DNA of 64,000 nt from Micromonospora haikouensis. GTDB taxonomy: Bacteria > Actinomycetota > Actinomycetes > Mycobacteriales > Micromonosporaceae. The notes beneath the pieces are model-generated. The model did no database searches. It saw nothing but the letters and a program-made list of their open reading frames with translations, and was not told the origin of the DNA. Made by a program: the position numbers and the translations under genes. The DNA is taken from positions 219,706 through 283,705 of the forward strand of contig NZ_FMCW01000001.1 in NCBI RefSeq assembly GCF_900091595.1, read 5' to 3'. Positions 30,279 through 39,309 of the stretch are shown piece after piece; within the stretch, counting starts at the first letter, position 1; each line of letters starts with the position of its first letter.

Positions 30279-31310
30279 GTGGCACGCATCGCGGTGGTGG
30301 CCGGTGACGGGATCGGACCCGAGGTGGTCGCGCAGGCCCTCAAGGTCGTCGACGCCGTGCTCCCCGGGGTGGAGACCACCGCCTACGACCTCGGCGCGGC
30401 CCGCTACCACCGCACCGGCGAGGTGCTGCCGGAATCGGTGCTGACCGAGCTGGCCGGGCACGACGCGATCCTGCTCGGGGCCGTCGGCGACCCGACCGTC
30501 CCGCCGGGCGTGCTGGAGCGGGGCCTGCTGCTCAAGCTCCGCTTCGCCTTCGACCAGTACGTCAACCTGCGCCCCTCGCGGCTGTGGCCCGGCGTGGCCG
30601 GCCCGCTGGCCAACGTCAAGCCCGGCGAGGTCGACCTGGTCGTGGTCCGCGAGGGCACCGAGGGGCTCTACGCCGGGGCGGGCGGCTCCCTGCACCGGGA
30701 CACCCCGGCCGAGGTGGCCACCGAGGAGAGCCTGAACACCCGGCACGGCGTGGAGCGGGTCATCCGCGACGCGTTCGCCCGGGCGTCGCGCCGCGAGCGG
30801 CGCAAGGTGACCCTGGTGCACAAGACCAACGTGCTGACCCACGCCGGGTCGCTGTGGGCCCGCGCCTTCGAGGCCGTGGCCGCCGAGCACCCCGACGTCG
30901 CCACGGAATACCAGCACGTCGACGCCGCCGCGATGTTCCTGGTCACCCAGCCCCAGCGCTACGACGTGGTGGTCACCGACAACCTCTTCGGCGACATCCT
31001 CACCGACATCGCCGCCGCCGTCACCGGCGGCATCGGGCTGGCCGCCAGCGGCTGCATCAACCCGTCCGGGGCGTACCCGTCGATGTTCGAGCCGGTGCAC
31101 GGCTCCGCGCCGGACATCGCCGGCCAGGGCGTCGCCGACCCGGTCGCCGCCGTGCTCTCCGCCGCCCTGCTGCTCGACCAGCTCGGGCACGCCGAGGCCG
31201 CCGCCCGGGTCACCGCCGCCGTCGGCACGGAGCTGGCCAACCGGGGCGCGGGCGTACCGCTGCGCACCGCCGAGGTAGGCGACCGGCTCGCCGGCTACGC
31301 GGTGGCCTGA
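30279..31310 (+). CDS. leuB: 3-isopropylmalate dehydrogenase
   Basis: A 343-residue NAD-dependent enzyme (EC 1.1.1.85), third step of leucine synthesis. Signatures: GDGIGPEVV at the N-terminus, substrate-binding arginines in [18 protein letters not shown], catalytic Lys in [12 protein letters not shown], metal-binding Asp in [19 protein letters not shown] and the NAD site [13 protein letters not shown]. It is the short actinobacterial form. GTG 30279 is preceded by GAGGGAG. Unlike in E. coli it is separated from leuCD (51455 onward) and sits beside ilvE. Confidence 0.95.
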   Translation: MARIAVVAGDGIGPEVVAQALKVVDAVLPGVETTAYDLGAARYHRTGEVLPESVLTELAGHDAILLGAVGDPTVPPGVLERGLLLKLRFAFDQYVNLRPSRLWPGVAGPLANVKPGEVDLVVVREGTEGLYAGAGGSLHRDTPAEVATEESLNTRHGVERVIRDAFARASRRERRKVTLVHKTNVLTHAGSLWARAFEAVAAEHPDVATEYQHVDAAAMFLVTQPQRYDVVVTDNLFGDILTDIAAAVTGGIGLAASGCINPSGAYPSMFEPVHGSAPDIAGQGVADPVAAVLSAALLLDQLGHAEAAARVTAAVGTELANRGAGVPLRTAEVGDRLAGYAVA

Positions 31311-31483
31311 ACGACCGGGTAGCCGTCGCGCACCCGGCGGCCGGCACCGCCGGCACCCCTGTCAGAAGCCACCGCCCGTCGGTTGGCGCTACCCGCTGAA
31401 CGAGCGTTCGGGGTAGGTTTCTGGCAGCACTTTCCTCCGGCGTGCGGTCCCGCGCGCCGTCGTTCCCCAGGGAGGCACGCGCG

Positions 31484-32578
<1,095 letters not shown>

Positions 32579-32582
32579 GTGC

Positions 32583-32631
32583 AAGGAAGGGCCCCTTCTT
32601 AACGCATTCTGTAGAGGAGGGGCCCCTTCTT
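32583..32631 (+). repeat. Stop-codon-anchored palindromic repeat, copy C
   Basis: Starts 5 bp after the ilvE TAG with AAGGAAGGGCCCCTTC, centre TTAACGCATTC, right arm AGGAGGGGCCCCTTC followed by a second TTAAC. Same orientation as its upstream gene. Confidence 0.85.
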
Positions 32632-32730
32632 AACTCCGCCGGGCAGCCCGACGGGGCGGGCGGGCCGGGCGGGGCGGGCGAGTGAGCTGGCGGGCCGGGT
32701 AGGCCGGGCTGGTGAGCTGGCGGGGCGCGC

Positions 32731-33471
32731 TCACTCCAGCAGGTGGTCGCGGAGCGCGGCGAGCTGGGCGTCGGTGACGCCGGCGTGCCGCAGGTAGCCC
32801 TCCGCCGAGCCGTGCCCCTCCCGCAGCTCGGCCAGGAACAGCGTCATCGCCTCGGCGGGCGAGGCCAGGTAGGGCGCCGGCAGGTCCCGGGCGTCCGGCA
32901 TGGTGGCGGCCACCCAGGCGCTGAACCGCTGCGACGCCTCGGTGCTCAGCGCGTAGTCGGCGGCGATGTCGGCGTCGCTCACGCCCAGCGCCGACAGGGT
33001 CAGCGCGCAGACGATCCCGGTGCGGTCCTTGCCGGCCACGCAGTGCACGACGACCGGCTCGGCGGCGCTGTCGGCGATCAGCCCGACCGCCTCGGCGAGC
33101 CCGGCCGCACCGGTGCCGGCGAGGGCGGCGTACCGGTCGGCGAGGAAGCGGGCGAGGCTCGAACCGGGCTCGTACTGGGCCTCCGCCCAGTCGACGTGCT
33201 CGGGGTGGATGTGCCGGTAGGCGAGCCCGGGCAGCTCCGGGACCCGGCCGTCCCGGGCCACCTCGGTCGGGCGGCGCAGGTCGATCACGGTGCGCACGCC
33301 GAGGGCGGCGAACGCCTCCCGGTCGGGGCCGTCGATGCGGTGCGGGGAGTCGGAGCGGTAGAGCCGCCCCCAGCGGACCGCACGCCCGTCGCCGGCCGGG
33401 TAGCCGCCGACGTCGCGGAAGTTGAACAGGGCGGTGAAGGGGATCCTGCGCTTGTCCTCGGTCGCGTCCAC
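32731..33471 (-). CDS. Tyrosine-specific protein phosphatase
   Basis: A 246-residue phosphatase of the Y_phosphatase3 (MptpB/LipA-like) type. The P-loop is HCVAGKDRTG with the catalytic Cys and Arg; the N-terminal FRDVGGYPAGDGR region is the family hallmark. Targets are unknown; related enzymes act on phosphotyrosine and phosphoinositides. Start chosen at GTG 33471: TACGGT (complement of 33478-33483) is exactly 6 nt upstream and no Shine-Dalgarno exists, so a leaderless message is likely. A longer in-frame GTG at 33507 is possible. Confidence 0.85.
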   Translation of the reverse strand: MDATEDKRRIPFTALFNFRDVGGYPAGDGRAVRWGRLYRSDSPHRIDGPDREAFAALGVRTVIDLRRPTEVARDGRVPELPGLAYRHIHPEHVDWAEAQYEPGSSLARFLADRYAALAGTGAAGLAEAVGLIADSAAEPVVVHCVAGKDRTGIVCALTLSALGVSDADIAADYALSTEASQRFSAWVAATMPDARDLPAPYLASPAEAMTLFLAELREGHGSAEGYLRHAGVTDAQLAALRDHLLE

Positions 33472-33568
33472 GCTGACACCGTAACGGTCGGTGGGCCGGA
33501 ACCCCACCGGCCGTTACGGCGAACGGCGGCCGTCACCGTGAGCGCCGGCCGCTGCGGCGGACGGGGGC

Positions 33569-34027
33569 TCAGCGCGCGGTGCCCGGGGGCAGGTTGCCGT
33601 AGCTCTCGTCGTAGTAGCCGCCGAGCCGGTCGCGGAACGCCGGGTCGCCGTGGCTGTCCTCGTCGTACTCGGGGGCGGCCTTGATCTGGTCGCGCTCCCG
33701 GTCGACGTACACGGTGCGGGCGTCGTGGTCGACGTGGTTGACCGTGCCGGCGGGCAGCATGACCTTCCTGCCGAAGATCCAGGGGCCGGTGTCGACCACC
33801 AGGTAGCTGCCGCCGACCTCGTGGCTCGCGCTGTCGATCTTGCCGATGCCGCCGTCGGTGGCCTCGACGTGGTAGCCGACGAGGTCGGCGTCGGCGACCG
33901 AGGGCCGGTCGCGGTAGCTCCACGGGTCGAACGCCCCGGCGGGGGCGCCGCCGGCGATCGCGCCCTGGTCGCCGTGCCGCATCGGGTCGGGCGTGCCGGT
34001 GGCGGCGTGCGGGTCGAGCCTGTCCAT
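33569..34027 (-). CDS. PRC-barrel domain protein
   Basis: A 152-residue protein. After a 45-residue Gly/Ala-rich lead, residues about 48-110 form a PRC-barrel (LVGYHVEATDGGIGKIDSAS, GSYLVVDTGPW, RTVYVDRERDQI). PRC barrels occur in RimM and in photosynthetic reaction-centre H subunits and as stand-alone stress-associated proteins in actinomycetes; the role here is unknown. GGAGC precedes ATG 34027. Confidence 0.75.
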   Translation of the reverse strand: MDRLDPHAATGTPDPMRHGDQGAIAGGAPAGAFDPWSYRDRPSVADADLVGYHVEATDGGIGKIDSASHEVGGSYLVVDTGPWIFGRKVMLPAGTVNHVDHDARTVYVDRERDQIKAAPEYDEDSHGDPAFRDRLGGYYDESYGNLPPGTAR

Positions 34028-34208
34028 GGGTGCTCCTGCCCCGACCGTTGTGGTCGTCTCGGAGGGGTCGTCTCGGAGGGATCGTCTCCGAACGACCACC
34101 TACCCGGGCCCCGGGCCGCCTACACGCCGGCCCCTCGCCGGGCCGCCTACACGCGGACACCCGCCGGGCCGCGGGGGTGCGGCGCCGGCGGGTGTCCGGG
34201 CGTACGGC
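34028..34208. repeat. Short direct repeats between ahpD and PRC-barrel genes
   Basis: TCGTCTCGGAGGG or close variants occur three times at 34047-34090, and GGGCCGCCTACACGC occurs twice at about 34117-34155. They look like local slippage duplications; no gene. Confidence 0.45.
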
Positions 34209-34739
34209 TCAGGCGAGCGCGGCCTGCGCGTCGAGGGCCACGGCGGCGGCGTGCACGACGGCGGCGATGCGCAGCCCCTCGTGCACCTGCTCCCGGGTGA
34301 ACCCGGCGGCGCGCAGGGTCTTCTCGTGCGACTCCAGGCAGACGCCGCAGCCGGTGATCGCCGAGACGGCGAGGCACCACAGCTCGAAGTCGCCCTTCTC
34401 CACGCCCGGCCGCGCGATGATCTGCATCCGCAGCCGGGCCGGCATCGACGCGTAGTTCTCGTCGCCGATGAGGTGCTTGGCCCGGTAGTAGACGTTGTTC
34501 ATCGCCATGATCGTCGCGGCGCCCTTCGCCGCCTCGACCGCCTCGGGGGTGAGGTGGGTGGCCGCCTCGGCGGCGATCTCCCGCAGCACGACCGGGTTGC
34601 GGGCGGCGACGGCACAGGCCAGCGCCGTGCCCCACGCCTGCTCCGGCTTCAGGGTGGAGGCGCCCACGGTGGAGCCCAGGTTGAGCTTGATGTCCTTGGC
34701 GTACTCGGGCAGGGCCGCCTTGATCGCGTCGAGGCCCAT
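34209..34739 (-). CDS. ahpD: Alkylhydroperoxidase AhpD
   Basis: A 176-residue thiol peroxidase/reductant of the mycobacterial AhpD type. The CxxC active site is C131-G-V-C134 with H138, positions that match the Mycobacterium tuberculosis enzyme (C130, C133, H137) offset by one. It supplies electrons to AhpC and is itself linked to lipoyl proteins (DlaT/Lpd) in mycobacteria. ATG 34739 lies 2 bp after the ahpC stop, so the pair is an operon. Confidence 0.92.
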   Translation of the reverse strand: MGLDAIKAALPEYAKDIKLNLGSTVGASTLKPEQAWGTALACAVAARNPVVLREIAAEAATHLTPEAVEAAKGAATIMAMNNVYYRAKHLIGDENYASMPARLRMQIIARPGVEKGDFELWCLAVSAITGCGVCLESHEKTLRAAGFTREQVHEGLRIAAVVHAAAVALDAQAALA

Positions 34740-34741
34740 CG

Positions 34742-35302
34742 TCAGGCCCCGGCGCCGGCGAGCAGCCTGGTGGCGTCGAGGGTGTCGCCGCCCTTGTTCC
34801 AGTTGCACGGGCACAGCTCGTCGGTCTGCAGGGCGTCGAGCACGCGCAGCACCTCGGAGACGTTGCGGCCGACGGAGCCGGCGGTCACCATGGCGAACTG
34901 GATCTCGTTGTCCGGGTCGACGATGAAGGTGGCCCGCTGGGCCACGCCGTCGGCGCCGAGCACGCCGCAGGCGTCGGTCAGCTCGCGCTTGATGTCGCTG
35001 AGCATCGGGAACGGCAGCTCACGCAGGTCGGGGTGGTCCTTGCGCCAGGCGTAGTGGACGAACTCGTTGTCCACCGACACGCCGAGCACCTGGGCGTCCC
35101 GGTCGGCGAACTCGCCGTTGAGCCGACCGAACTCGGCGATCTCCGTCGGGCAGATGAACGTGAAGTCCTTCGGCCAGAAGAAGACCACCCGCCACTTGCC
35201 CTCGTACGACTTGTGGTTGATCGACTCGAACGCCCGGTCGGCGTCCAGCGAGACGCAGGCGGTCAGTTCGTACTCGGGGAAGCGGTCACCGACAGTGAGC
35301 AC
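34742..35302 (-). CDS. ahpC: Peroxiredoxin AhpC
   Basis: A 186-residue peroxiredoxin reducing H2O2 and organic peroxides. The peroxidatic cysteine is C51 in FTFICPTE; resolving cysteines are C164 and C166 in DELCPCNW. AAGGAGG lies 6 nt before GTG 35302. ahpD follows immediately. No oxyR gene is adjacent, unlike in mycobacteria and streptomycetes, so the regulator must be elsewhere. Confidence 0.93.
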   Translation of the reverse strand: MLTVGDRFPEYELTACVSLDADRAFESINHKSYEGKWRVVFFWPKDFTFICPTEIAEFGRLNGEFADRDAQVLGVSVDNEFVHYAWRKDHPDLRELPFPMLSDIKRELTDACGVLGADGVAQRATFIVDPDNEIQFAMVTAGSVGRNVSEVLRVLDALQTDELCPCNWNKGGDTLDATRLLAGAGA

Positions 35303-35526
35303 GGGTCCTCCTTGACAGCGGCACGGGGCCGGTAACTTGATCGGTTCCAGATACTGCCGCAGTGGTGTTTCGGCTCGGTAGCGGCCGGATGACTTGTGAA
35401 GTCGATCACCAGCGGCGCGTTTCGCCCCGTGGGCGACCCGACCTGCGGTATGGCCACCCTCCGTGACCGTCCCGACATGTGGATTGTTCCTCCCGAAACC
35501 CGGGTGGGGGTGGCAGAGTGGCGACC

Positions 35527-35559
35527 GTGACCAGCACCGTCGTCATTATTGGCAACTAG
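35527..35559 (+). CDS. cimA leader peptide (Val-Val-Ile-Ile)
   Basis: GTG to TAG encodes V-T-S-T-V-V-I-I-G-N, ten residues. Four consecutive branched-chain codons include two ATT, a codon rare in this genome. It is followed by a hairpin and a T-tract terminator before the citramalate synthase gene, the classical attenuation layout, and the amino acids match the pathway product isoleucine and its relative valine. CAGAGT (35514-35519) is 7 nt before the GTG, so the transcript probably starts at the peptide. Confidence 0.82.
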   Translation: MTSTVVIIGN

Positions 35560-35589
35560 CGCGCCCGGCAACCGACTCGCCGAGCGCGC
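35559..35589 (+). promoter_or_regulatory. cimA leader hairpin 1
   Basis: GCGCGC (35559-35564) pairs with GCGCGC (35584-35589), and CGGC with GCCG inside. The 5' strand begins in the leader stop codon, so ribosome position would decide whether it forms. Confidence 0.65.
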
Positions 35590-35619
35590 AGACCTCCCGC
35601 ATCCGCGGGGGGTCTTTTT
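35590..35619 (+). terminator. cimA attenuator terminator
   Basis: AGACCTCCCGC (35590-35600) pairs with GCGGGGGGTCT (35605-35615) over a 4-nt loop, followed by TTTTTG. Readthrough would be required for cimA expression. Confidence 0.85.
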
Positions 35620-35674
35620 GTTGGTCCCCCTCCGCCACCCCCACCCGTCCCGCCCGCGCCCGAAAGGACTCCCC

Positions 35675-37258
35675 ATGACGTTCCAGCTGTACGACACGAC
35701 GCTGCGCGACGGTGCCCAGCGCGAGGGGCTCACCTACTCGGTGGTCGACAAGCTCGCCGTGGCCCGACTGCTCGACGAGTTCGGCGTGGGCTTCATCGAG
35801 GGCGGCTGGCCGGGCGCGGTGCCCAAGGACACCGAGTTCTTCCGCCGGGCCCGCACCGAACTCGACCTGAAACACGCCCTGCTCGTGGCGTTCGGGGCCA
35901 CCCGCAAGGCCGGCGTCGCCGTCGCCGACGACCCGCAGGTGCGGGCGCTGCTCGACGCGCAGACCCCGGCCGTCGCGCTGGTCGCCAAGGCCGACCTTCG
36001 GCACGTCGAGCGGGCGCTGCGCACCACCGCGCAGGAGAACCTGGCGATGATCCGGGACACGGTGCGCCACCTCGTCGCCGAGGGGAGGCGGGTCTTCGTC
36101 GACGGCGAGCACTTCTTCGACGGCTACCGGCACGACCCCGCGTACGGCGCGGAGGTCGTGCAGACCGCGCTGGCAGCCGGCGCCGAGGTGATGGTGCTCT
36201 GCGACACCAACGGCGGCATGCTGCCCTCCCGCGTCAGCGCCGCCATCGCCGACCTGACCGCCCGCACCGGCGTCGACCCGGCCCGCCTGGGCATGCACGC
36301 CCAGAACGACACCGCCTGCGCGGTGGCCAACACCATCGCCGCCGTCGAGGCCGGCGTGCGCCACGTGCAGGGCACCGCCAACGGCTACGGCGAGCGTCCC
36401 GGCAACGCCGACATCTTCGCCGTCGCCGCCAACCTCCAGCTCAAGCTCGGGCTGCCGGTCCTACCGGAGGGCTGCCTGGAGCAGATGGTGCGGGTCTCCC
36501 ACGCCATCGCCGAGATCGCCAACATCGCCCCCGACACCCACCAGGCGTACGCCGGGGCCGCCGCCTTCGCCCACAAGGCGGGGCTGCACGCGAGCGCGAT
36601 CAAGGTGGATCCGCTGCTCTACAACCACGTCGACCCGACCGTGGTGGGCAACGACATGCGGATCCTGATCACCGAGATGGCCGGCCGGGCCAGCGTCGAG
36701 CTGAAGAGCCGCGAGCTGGGCCTGGACCTGGCCGGCCATCCGGAGACCCTGTCCCGGGTGACCCGGCGGGTCAAGGAGCTGGAGGCCGGCGGCTGGTCCT
36801 TCGAGGCCGCCGACGCCTCGTTCGAGCTGCTGGTCCGCTCCGAGTTGCCCGACGCCGCCCCGGTCCGGCCGTTCGCCCTGGAGTCCTACCGGGTGCTGGT
36901 CGAGCACCGGGAGGACGGCTCGGTGGTCTCCGAGGCCACCGTCAAGATCCGGGTACGCGGCGAGCGGCTGATCGCCACGGCCGAGGGCAACGGGCCGGTC
37001 AACGCGCTCGACGAGGCGCTGCGGGTCGGCCTGTCCCGGCACTACCCGGAGCTGCGCGACTTCGAGCTGGCCGACTACAAGGTGCGCATCCTGGAGGGCA
37101 GCCACGGCACCGGCGCGGTGACCCGGGTGCTGGTGGAGACCGCCGACGGGGCGGGCCGCGACTGGACCACCGTCGGCGTGCACCCCAACGTCGTGGAGGC
37201 GTCCTGGCACGCCCTCGTCGACGCCCTCACCTACGGCCTGGACCGCGCCCACGTGTAG
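35675..37258 (+). CDS. cimA: Citramalate synthase
   Basis: A 527-residue enzyme (EC 2.3.3.21) that condenses pyruvate and acetyl-CoA to (R)-citramalate, a threonine-independent route to 2-ketobutyrate and isoleucine. The HMGL-like TIM barrel starts LYDTTLRDGAQREG; metal ligands lie in HAQNDTACAVANT and GTANGYGERPGNAD; residues from about 395 form the LeuA dimerisation/regulatory domain expected to bind isoleucine. Length and motifs fit CimA rather than LeuA. LeuB and LeuCD would process citramalate as well as leucine intermediates. GAAAGGA precedes ATG 35675. Expression is probably attenuated (leader at 35527-35619). Confidence 0.92.
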   Translation: MTFQLYDTTLRDGAQREGLTYSVVDKLAVARLLDEFGVGFIEGGWPGAVPKDTEFFRRARTELDLKHALLVAFGATRKAGVAVADDPQVRALLDAQTPAVALVAKADLRHVERALRTTAQENLAMIRDTVRHLVAEGRRVFVDGEHFFDGYRHDPAYGAEVVQTALAAGAEVMVLCDTNGGMLPSRVSAAIADLTARTGVDPARLGMHAQNDTACAVANTIAAVEAGVRHVQGTANGYGERPGNADIFAVAANLQLKLGLPVLPEGCLEQMVRVSHAIAEIANIAPDTHQAYAGAAAFAHKAGLHASAIKVDPLLYNHVDPTVVGNDMRILITEMAGRASVELKSRELGLDLAGHPETLSRVTRRVKELEAGGWSFEAADASFELLVRSELPDAAPVRPFALESYRVLVEHREDGSVVSEATVKIRVRGERLIATAEGNGPVNALDEALRVGLSRHYPELRDFELADYKVRILEGSHGTGAVTRVLVETADGAGRDWTTVGVHPNVVEASWHALVDALTYGLDRAHV

Positions 37259-37264
37259 GGCGGC

Positions 37265-38263
37265 TCAGGCGGCGGGCAGGCGCAGCTCGGCGAGGACCGC
37301 GCGGTGGTCGCTGCCCGGCACCGCGCGCACCGACACGGACCGGACGGCGATCCGCCGGTCCACCAGCACGTGGTCGATCGTCACCGGCGGGATCGGGTCG
37401 CCGTCGTACGGGCCCCAGGTGCCGACGAGCCCGGCGCCGGTGGCGTCGGCCGCGTCGACGTACCCGGTGGCGAGCAGGTCGCGCAGCGGGGCGTGGTCGA
37501 GGGTGGCGTTGAAGTCCCCGGCGAGGATCGACAGCCCCGCGTCGGGGGTGGCCGGCGGCTGTGCCGCCAGGTCGGTGCGCCAGAACCCGACCTGGTCCAG
37601 CGCGTACGGGGCCGCCGGGTGGGCCGACTCGACCCGCACCGGCGGCCCGCCCGGCGGGGTGAGCGTCCCGTACGCCTGGGTGAAGCCCCAGCCGCCGCGG
37701 TGCTGCCGGATGCCGCCCCCGGCGATGGGGAAGCGGGCGTAGAGCCCCGAGCCGACGGTGCCGACCTGCGGGTTGAGCTGCCGGTGCGGCAGCAGCACGG
37801 CCAGGCCGAGCCGGTCCAGCTCGGCCGCCGCGCCCGGGGTGAACTCCTGCACGGCCAGCACGTCGACCCGCAGGTCGCGCACCAGGCCGACCACGGTGCC
37901 GGCGTCGGCGGCACCGGCCAGCAGGTTGGCGGTGAGCACCCGCAGCGTCGGCCCGCCGGCCCGCGGCTGCGCCGACGGCACGGCCCGGGGCGCGACCACG
38001 GCGATCAGCGCCACCGCGACCAGGGCCGCGACCGCCGCCGGCCAGCGGCGCCGCAGGGCGAGCGCGAGCAGCAGCGGCACGGGCGTCCAGGCCGCGACGT
38101 ACGGGGTGAAGGCGACCGCCTGCACCGCCGGCCCCCGTTCGAGGCCGGGCAGGCGTACCGCCGCCCACACCAGCCCGGGGGCCACCGCGAGCCAGCACAG
38201 CCAGGTCCGGATCCGGGCGGCGCGACCGGCCGGGCGGGCGCGGGTGTCGGCGTAGGTGAGCAC
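37265..38263 (-). CDS. Membrane-anchored endonuclease/exonuclease/phosphatase-family protein
   Basis: A 332-residue protein: three to four hydrophobic segments in residues ~15-100, then an EEP (DNase I-like) domain with VLTANLLAG, VLAVQEFTP (catalytic Glu), LAGDFNATLDHAPL and SDHRAVLAEL. Such proteins may cleave nucleic acids or phosphoesters outside the membrane; substrate unknown. Start at GTG 38263 is favoured because TACCGT is exactly 6 nt upstream. A longer frame exists. It ends 6 bp from the cimA stop, convergent, with no visible terminator between them. A larger relative is at 54607-56631. Confidence 0.8.
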   Translation of the reverse strand: MLTYADTRARPAGRAARIRTWLCWLAVAPGLVWAAVRLPGLERGPAVQAVAFTPYVAAWTPVPLLLALALRRRWPAAVAALVAVALIAVVAPRAVPSAQPRAGGPTLRVLTANLLAGAADAGTVVGLVRDLRVDVLAVQEFTPGAAAELDRLGLAVLLPHRQLNPQVGTVGSGLYARFPIAGGGIRQHRGGWGFTQAYGTLTPPGGPPVRVESAHPAAPYALDQVGFWRTDLAAQPPATPDAGLSILAGDFNATLDHAPLRDLLATGYVDAADATGAGLVGTWGPYDGDPIPPVTIDHVLVDRRIAVRSVSVRAVPGSDHRAVLAELRLPAA

Positions 38264-38396
38264 GTCGACACGGTAGCGGCAGTGCTCGACCGGCGCCGCC
38301 ACCCGCGCCGGGCAGCCCCCATCATGAATTGTCTAGCGTTCATGTTTCGCAATTCGAAGGGCGGGCTGAAACAGTCTGAAACGCCGCCGTCTGCCA

Positions 38397-38426
38397 TTGA
38401 CCACGCGCTTTTGGCGGTGCTACTTT
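38397..38426 (+). promoter_or_regulatory. Promoter of the secreted-protein gene
   Basis: TTGACC (38397-38402), 18-bp spacer, TACTTT (38421-38426). The region 38320-38450 is markedly AT-richer than its surroundings. Expected start about 38433 leaves a ~180-nt untranslated leader. Confidence 0.65.
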
Positions 38427-38432
38427 CCACCT

Positions 38433-38611
38433 GGTTCCAGCCTCGATGTGCACGGCAATATTGGCTGCTCAAGGCGGGTGTGGGTGCTTCTCCAGCCGGC
38501 TTGGCGGCGGTCGCTCAGGCGACAATTTTGCGGTGTTGGCAGGCTCGGATAAAACCGGCTCGTTGTTTCGCGAGTCGGTCGTGTCGACACGGTCAACAAG
38601 GGGGACCTGTC
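38433..38611 (+). other. Long 5' untranslated leader
   Basis: About 180 nt between the predicted start and ATG 38612. A frame opening at ATG 38446 could encode a 62-residue peptide running into the gene, but its codon composition is not gene-like. I see no riboswitch I can name. Confidence 0.35.
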
Positions 38612-39142
38612 ATGGCAAGAATCATTTCCCGTAGGGCGGTCGCGGTCACGTTCGGCGCGCTGGTGCTGACGCTGGCCGGCGGCGGGATCGCCGCCGCCCA
38701 GACCACCACGGCGGCCAGGCCCGCGGCCCAGTCCGGGCAGCCGGGCGAACGCGCCGCCGCGCCGTCCGGACAGCCGCAGCCGACGGCGGCCGAGGCGGCG
38801 GCGGCCAAGGCGGCGATGAAGAAGGGGGTGAGCCCGTCCTACGTCAACGGCTCCACGTCCTTCGCCGTCGTCAGCAGCGCCGGCACCCTGCTCCGCTCGC
38901 GGGACGCCGTCTCCGCGACCAAGTACGGCCCCGGCCAGTACCAGGTCATCTTCAACCGCAGCCTGACCAGCGCTGCCTTCGTGGCCACGATCGGCACCAC
39001 GGACTCGTGCTGCATCCCGCCGGCCGGCGAGATCTCGGTCGCGCCGCGGCTGGCCACGCCGAACGGGGTCTTCGTGCAGACGTACGACTCCACCGGCGCC
39101 CCGGCCGACCGGCCGTTCCACCTGGCCGTGTTCACTCCCTGA
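38612..39142 (+). CDS. Secreted protein of unknown function
   Basis: A 176-residue exported protein: Sec signal peptide (RRAVAVTFGALVLTLAGGGI, cleavage after AAAQ), an Ala/Gln/Pro-rich linker to about residue 70, then a small domain (GTLLRSRDAVSATKYGPGQY, VIFNRSLTSAAFVATIG) with adjacent cysteines in DSCC. Similar domains occur in many actinomycete secreted proteins without known role. GGGGG lies 6 nt before ATG 38612. Strong-looking promoter, long leader and downstream terminator suggest a monocistronic, possibly abundant transcript. Confidence 0.75.
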   Translation: MARIISRRAVAVTFGALVLTLAGGGIAAAQTTTAARPAAQSGQPGERAAAPSGQPQPTAAEAAAAKAAMKKGVSPSYVNGSTSFAVVSSAGTLLRSRDAVSATKYGPGQYQVIFNRSLTSAAFVATIGTTDSCCIPPAGEISVAPRLATPNGVFVQTYDSTGAPADRPFHLAVFTP

Positions 39143-39153
39143 CCCGTACGCAG

Positions 39154-39193
39154 GCGAGGGTGCCGGTCCCGGCGACGGGGCCGGCACCCTCGC
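39154..39193 (+). terminator. Terminator of the secreted-protein gene
   Basis: GCGAGGGTGCCGG (39154-39166) pairs perfectly with CCGGCACCCTCGC (39181-39193), 14-nt loop, starting 11 bp after the stop codon. Confidence 0.75.
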
Positions 39194-39309
39194 GCCGTCC
39201 GCGCCCCCTGCGGCCTTCGGTGGCGGATGACGGTCCTCGTCCCGGTTCGGCCCGGTAAGGTGCTCGAATTCCGACGTTTGCCCGGGTGCCGGCCCGGGAA
39301 GCAAGCACC

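Noticed and set aside
31311..31483. Possible attenuator before ilvE
   Set aside because: No short frame with clustered BCAA codons and no hairpin with T tract; only a Shine-Dalgarno-led start.
34742..35526. A missing oxyR gene beside ahpC, considered as a deletion
   Set aside because: No remnant of an oxyR reading frame is visible in the 220-bp gap; the regulator is simply not encoded here.
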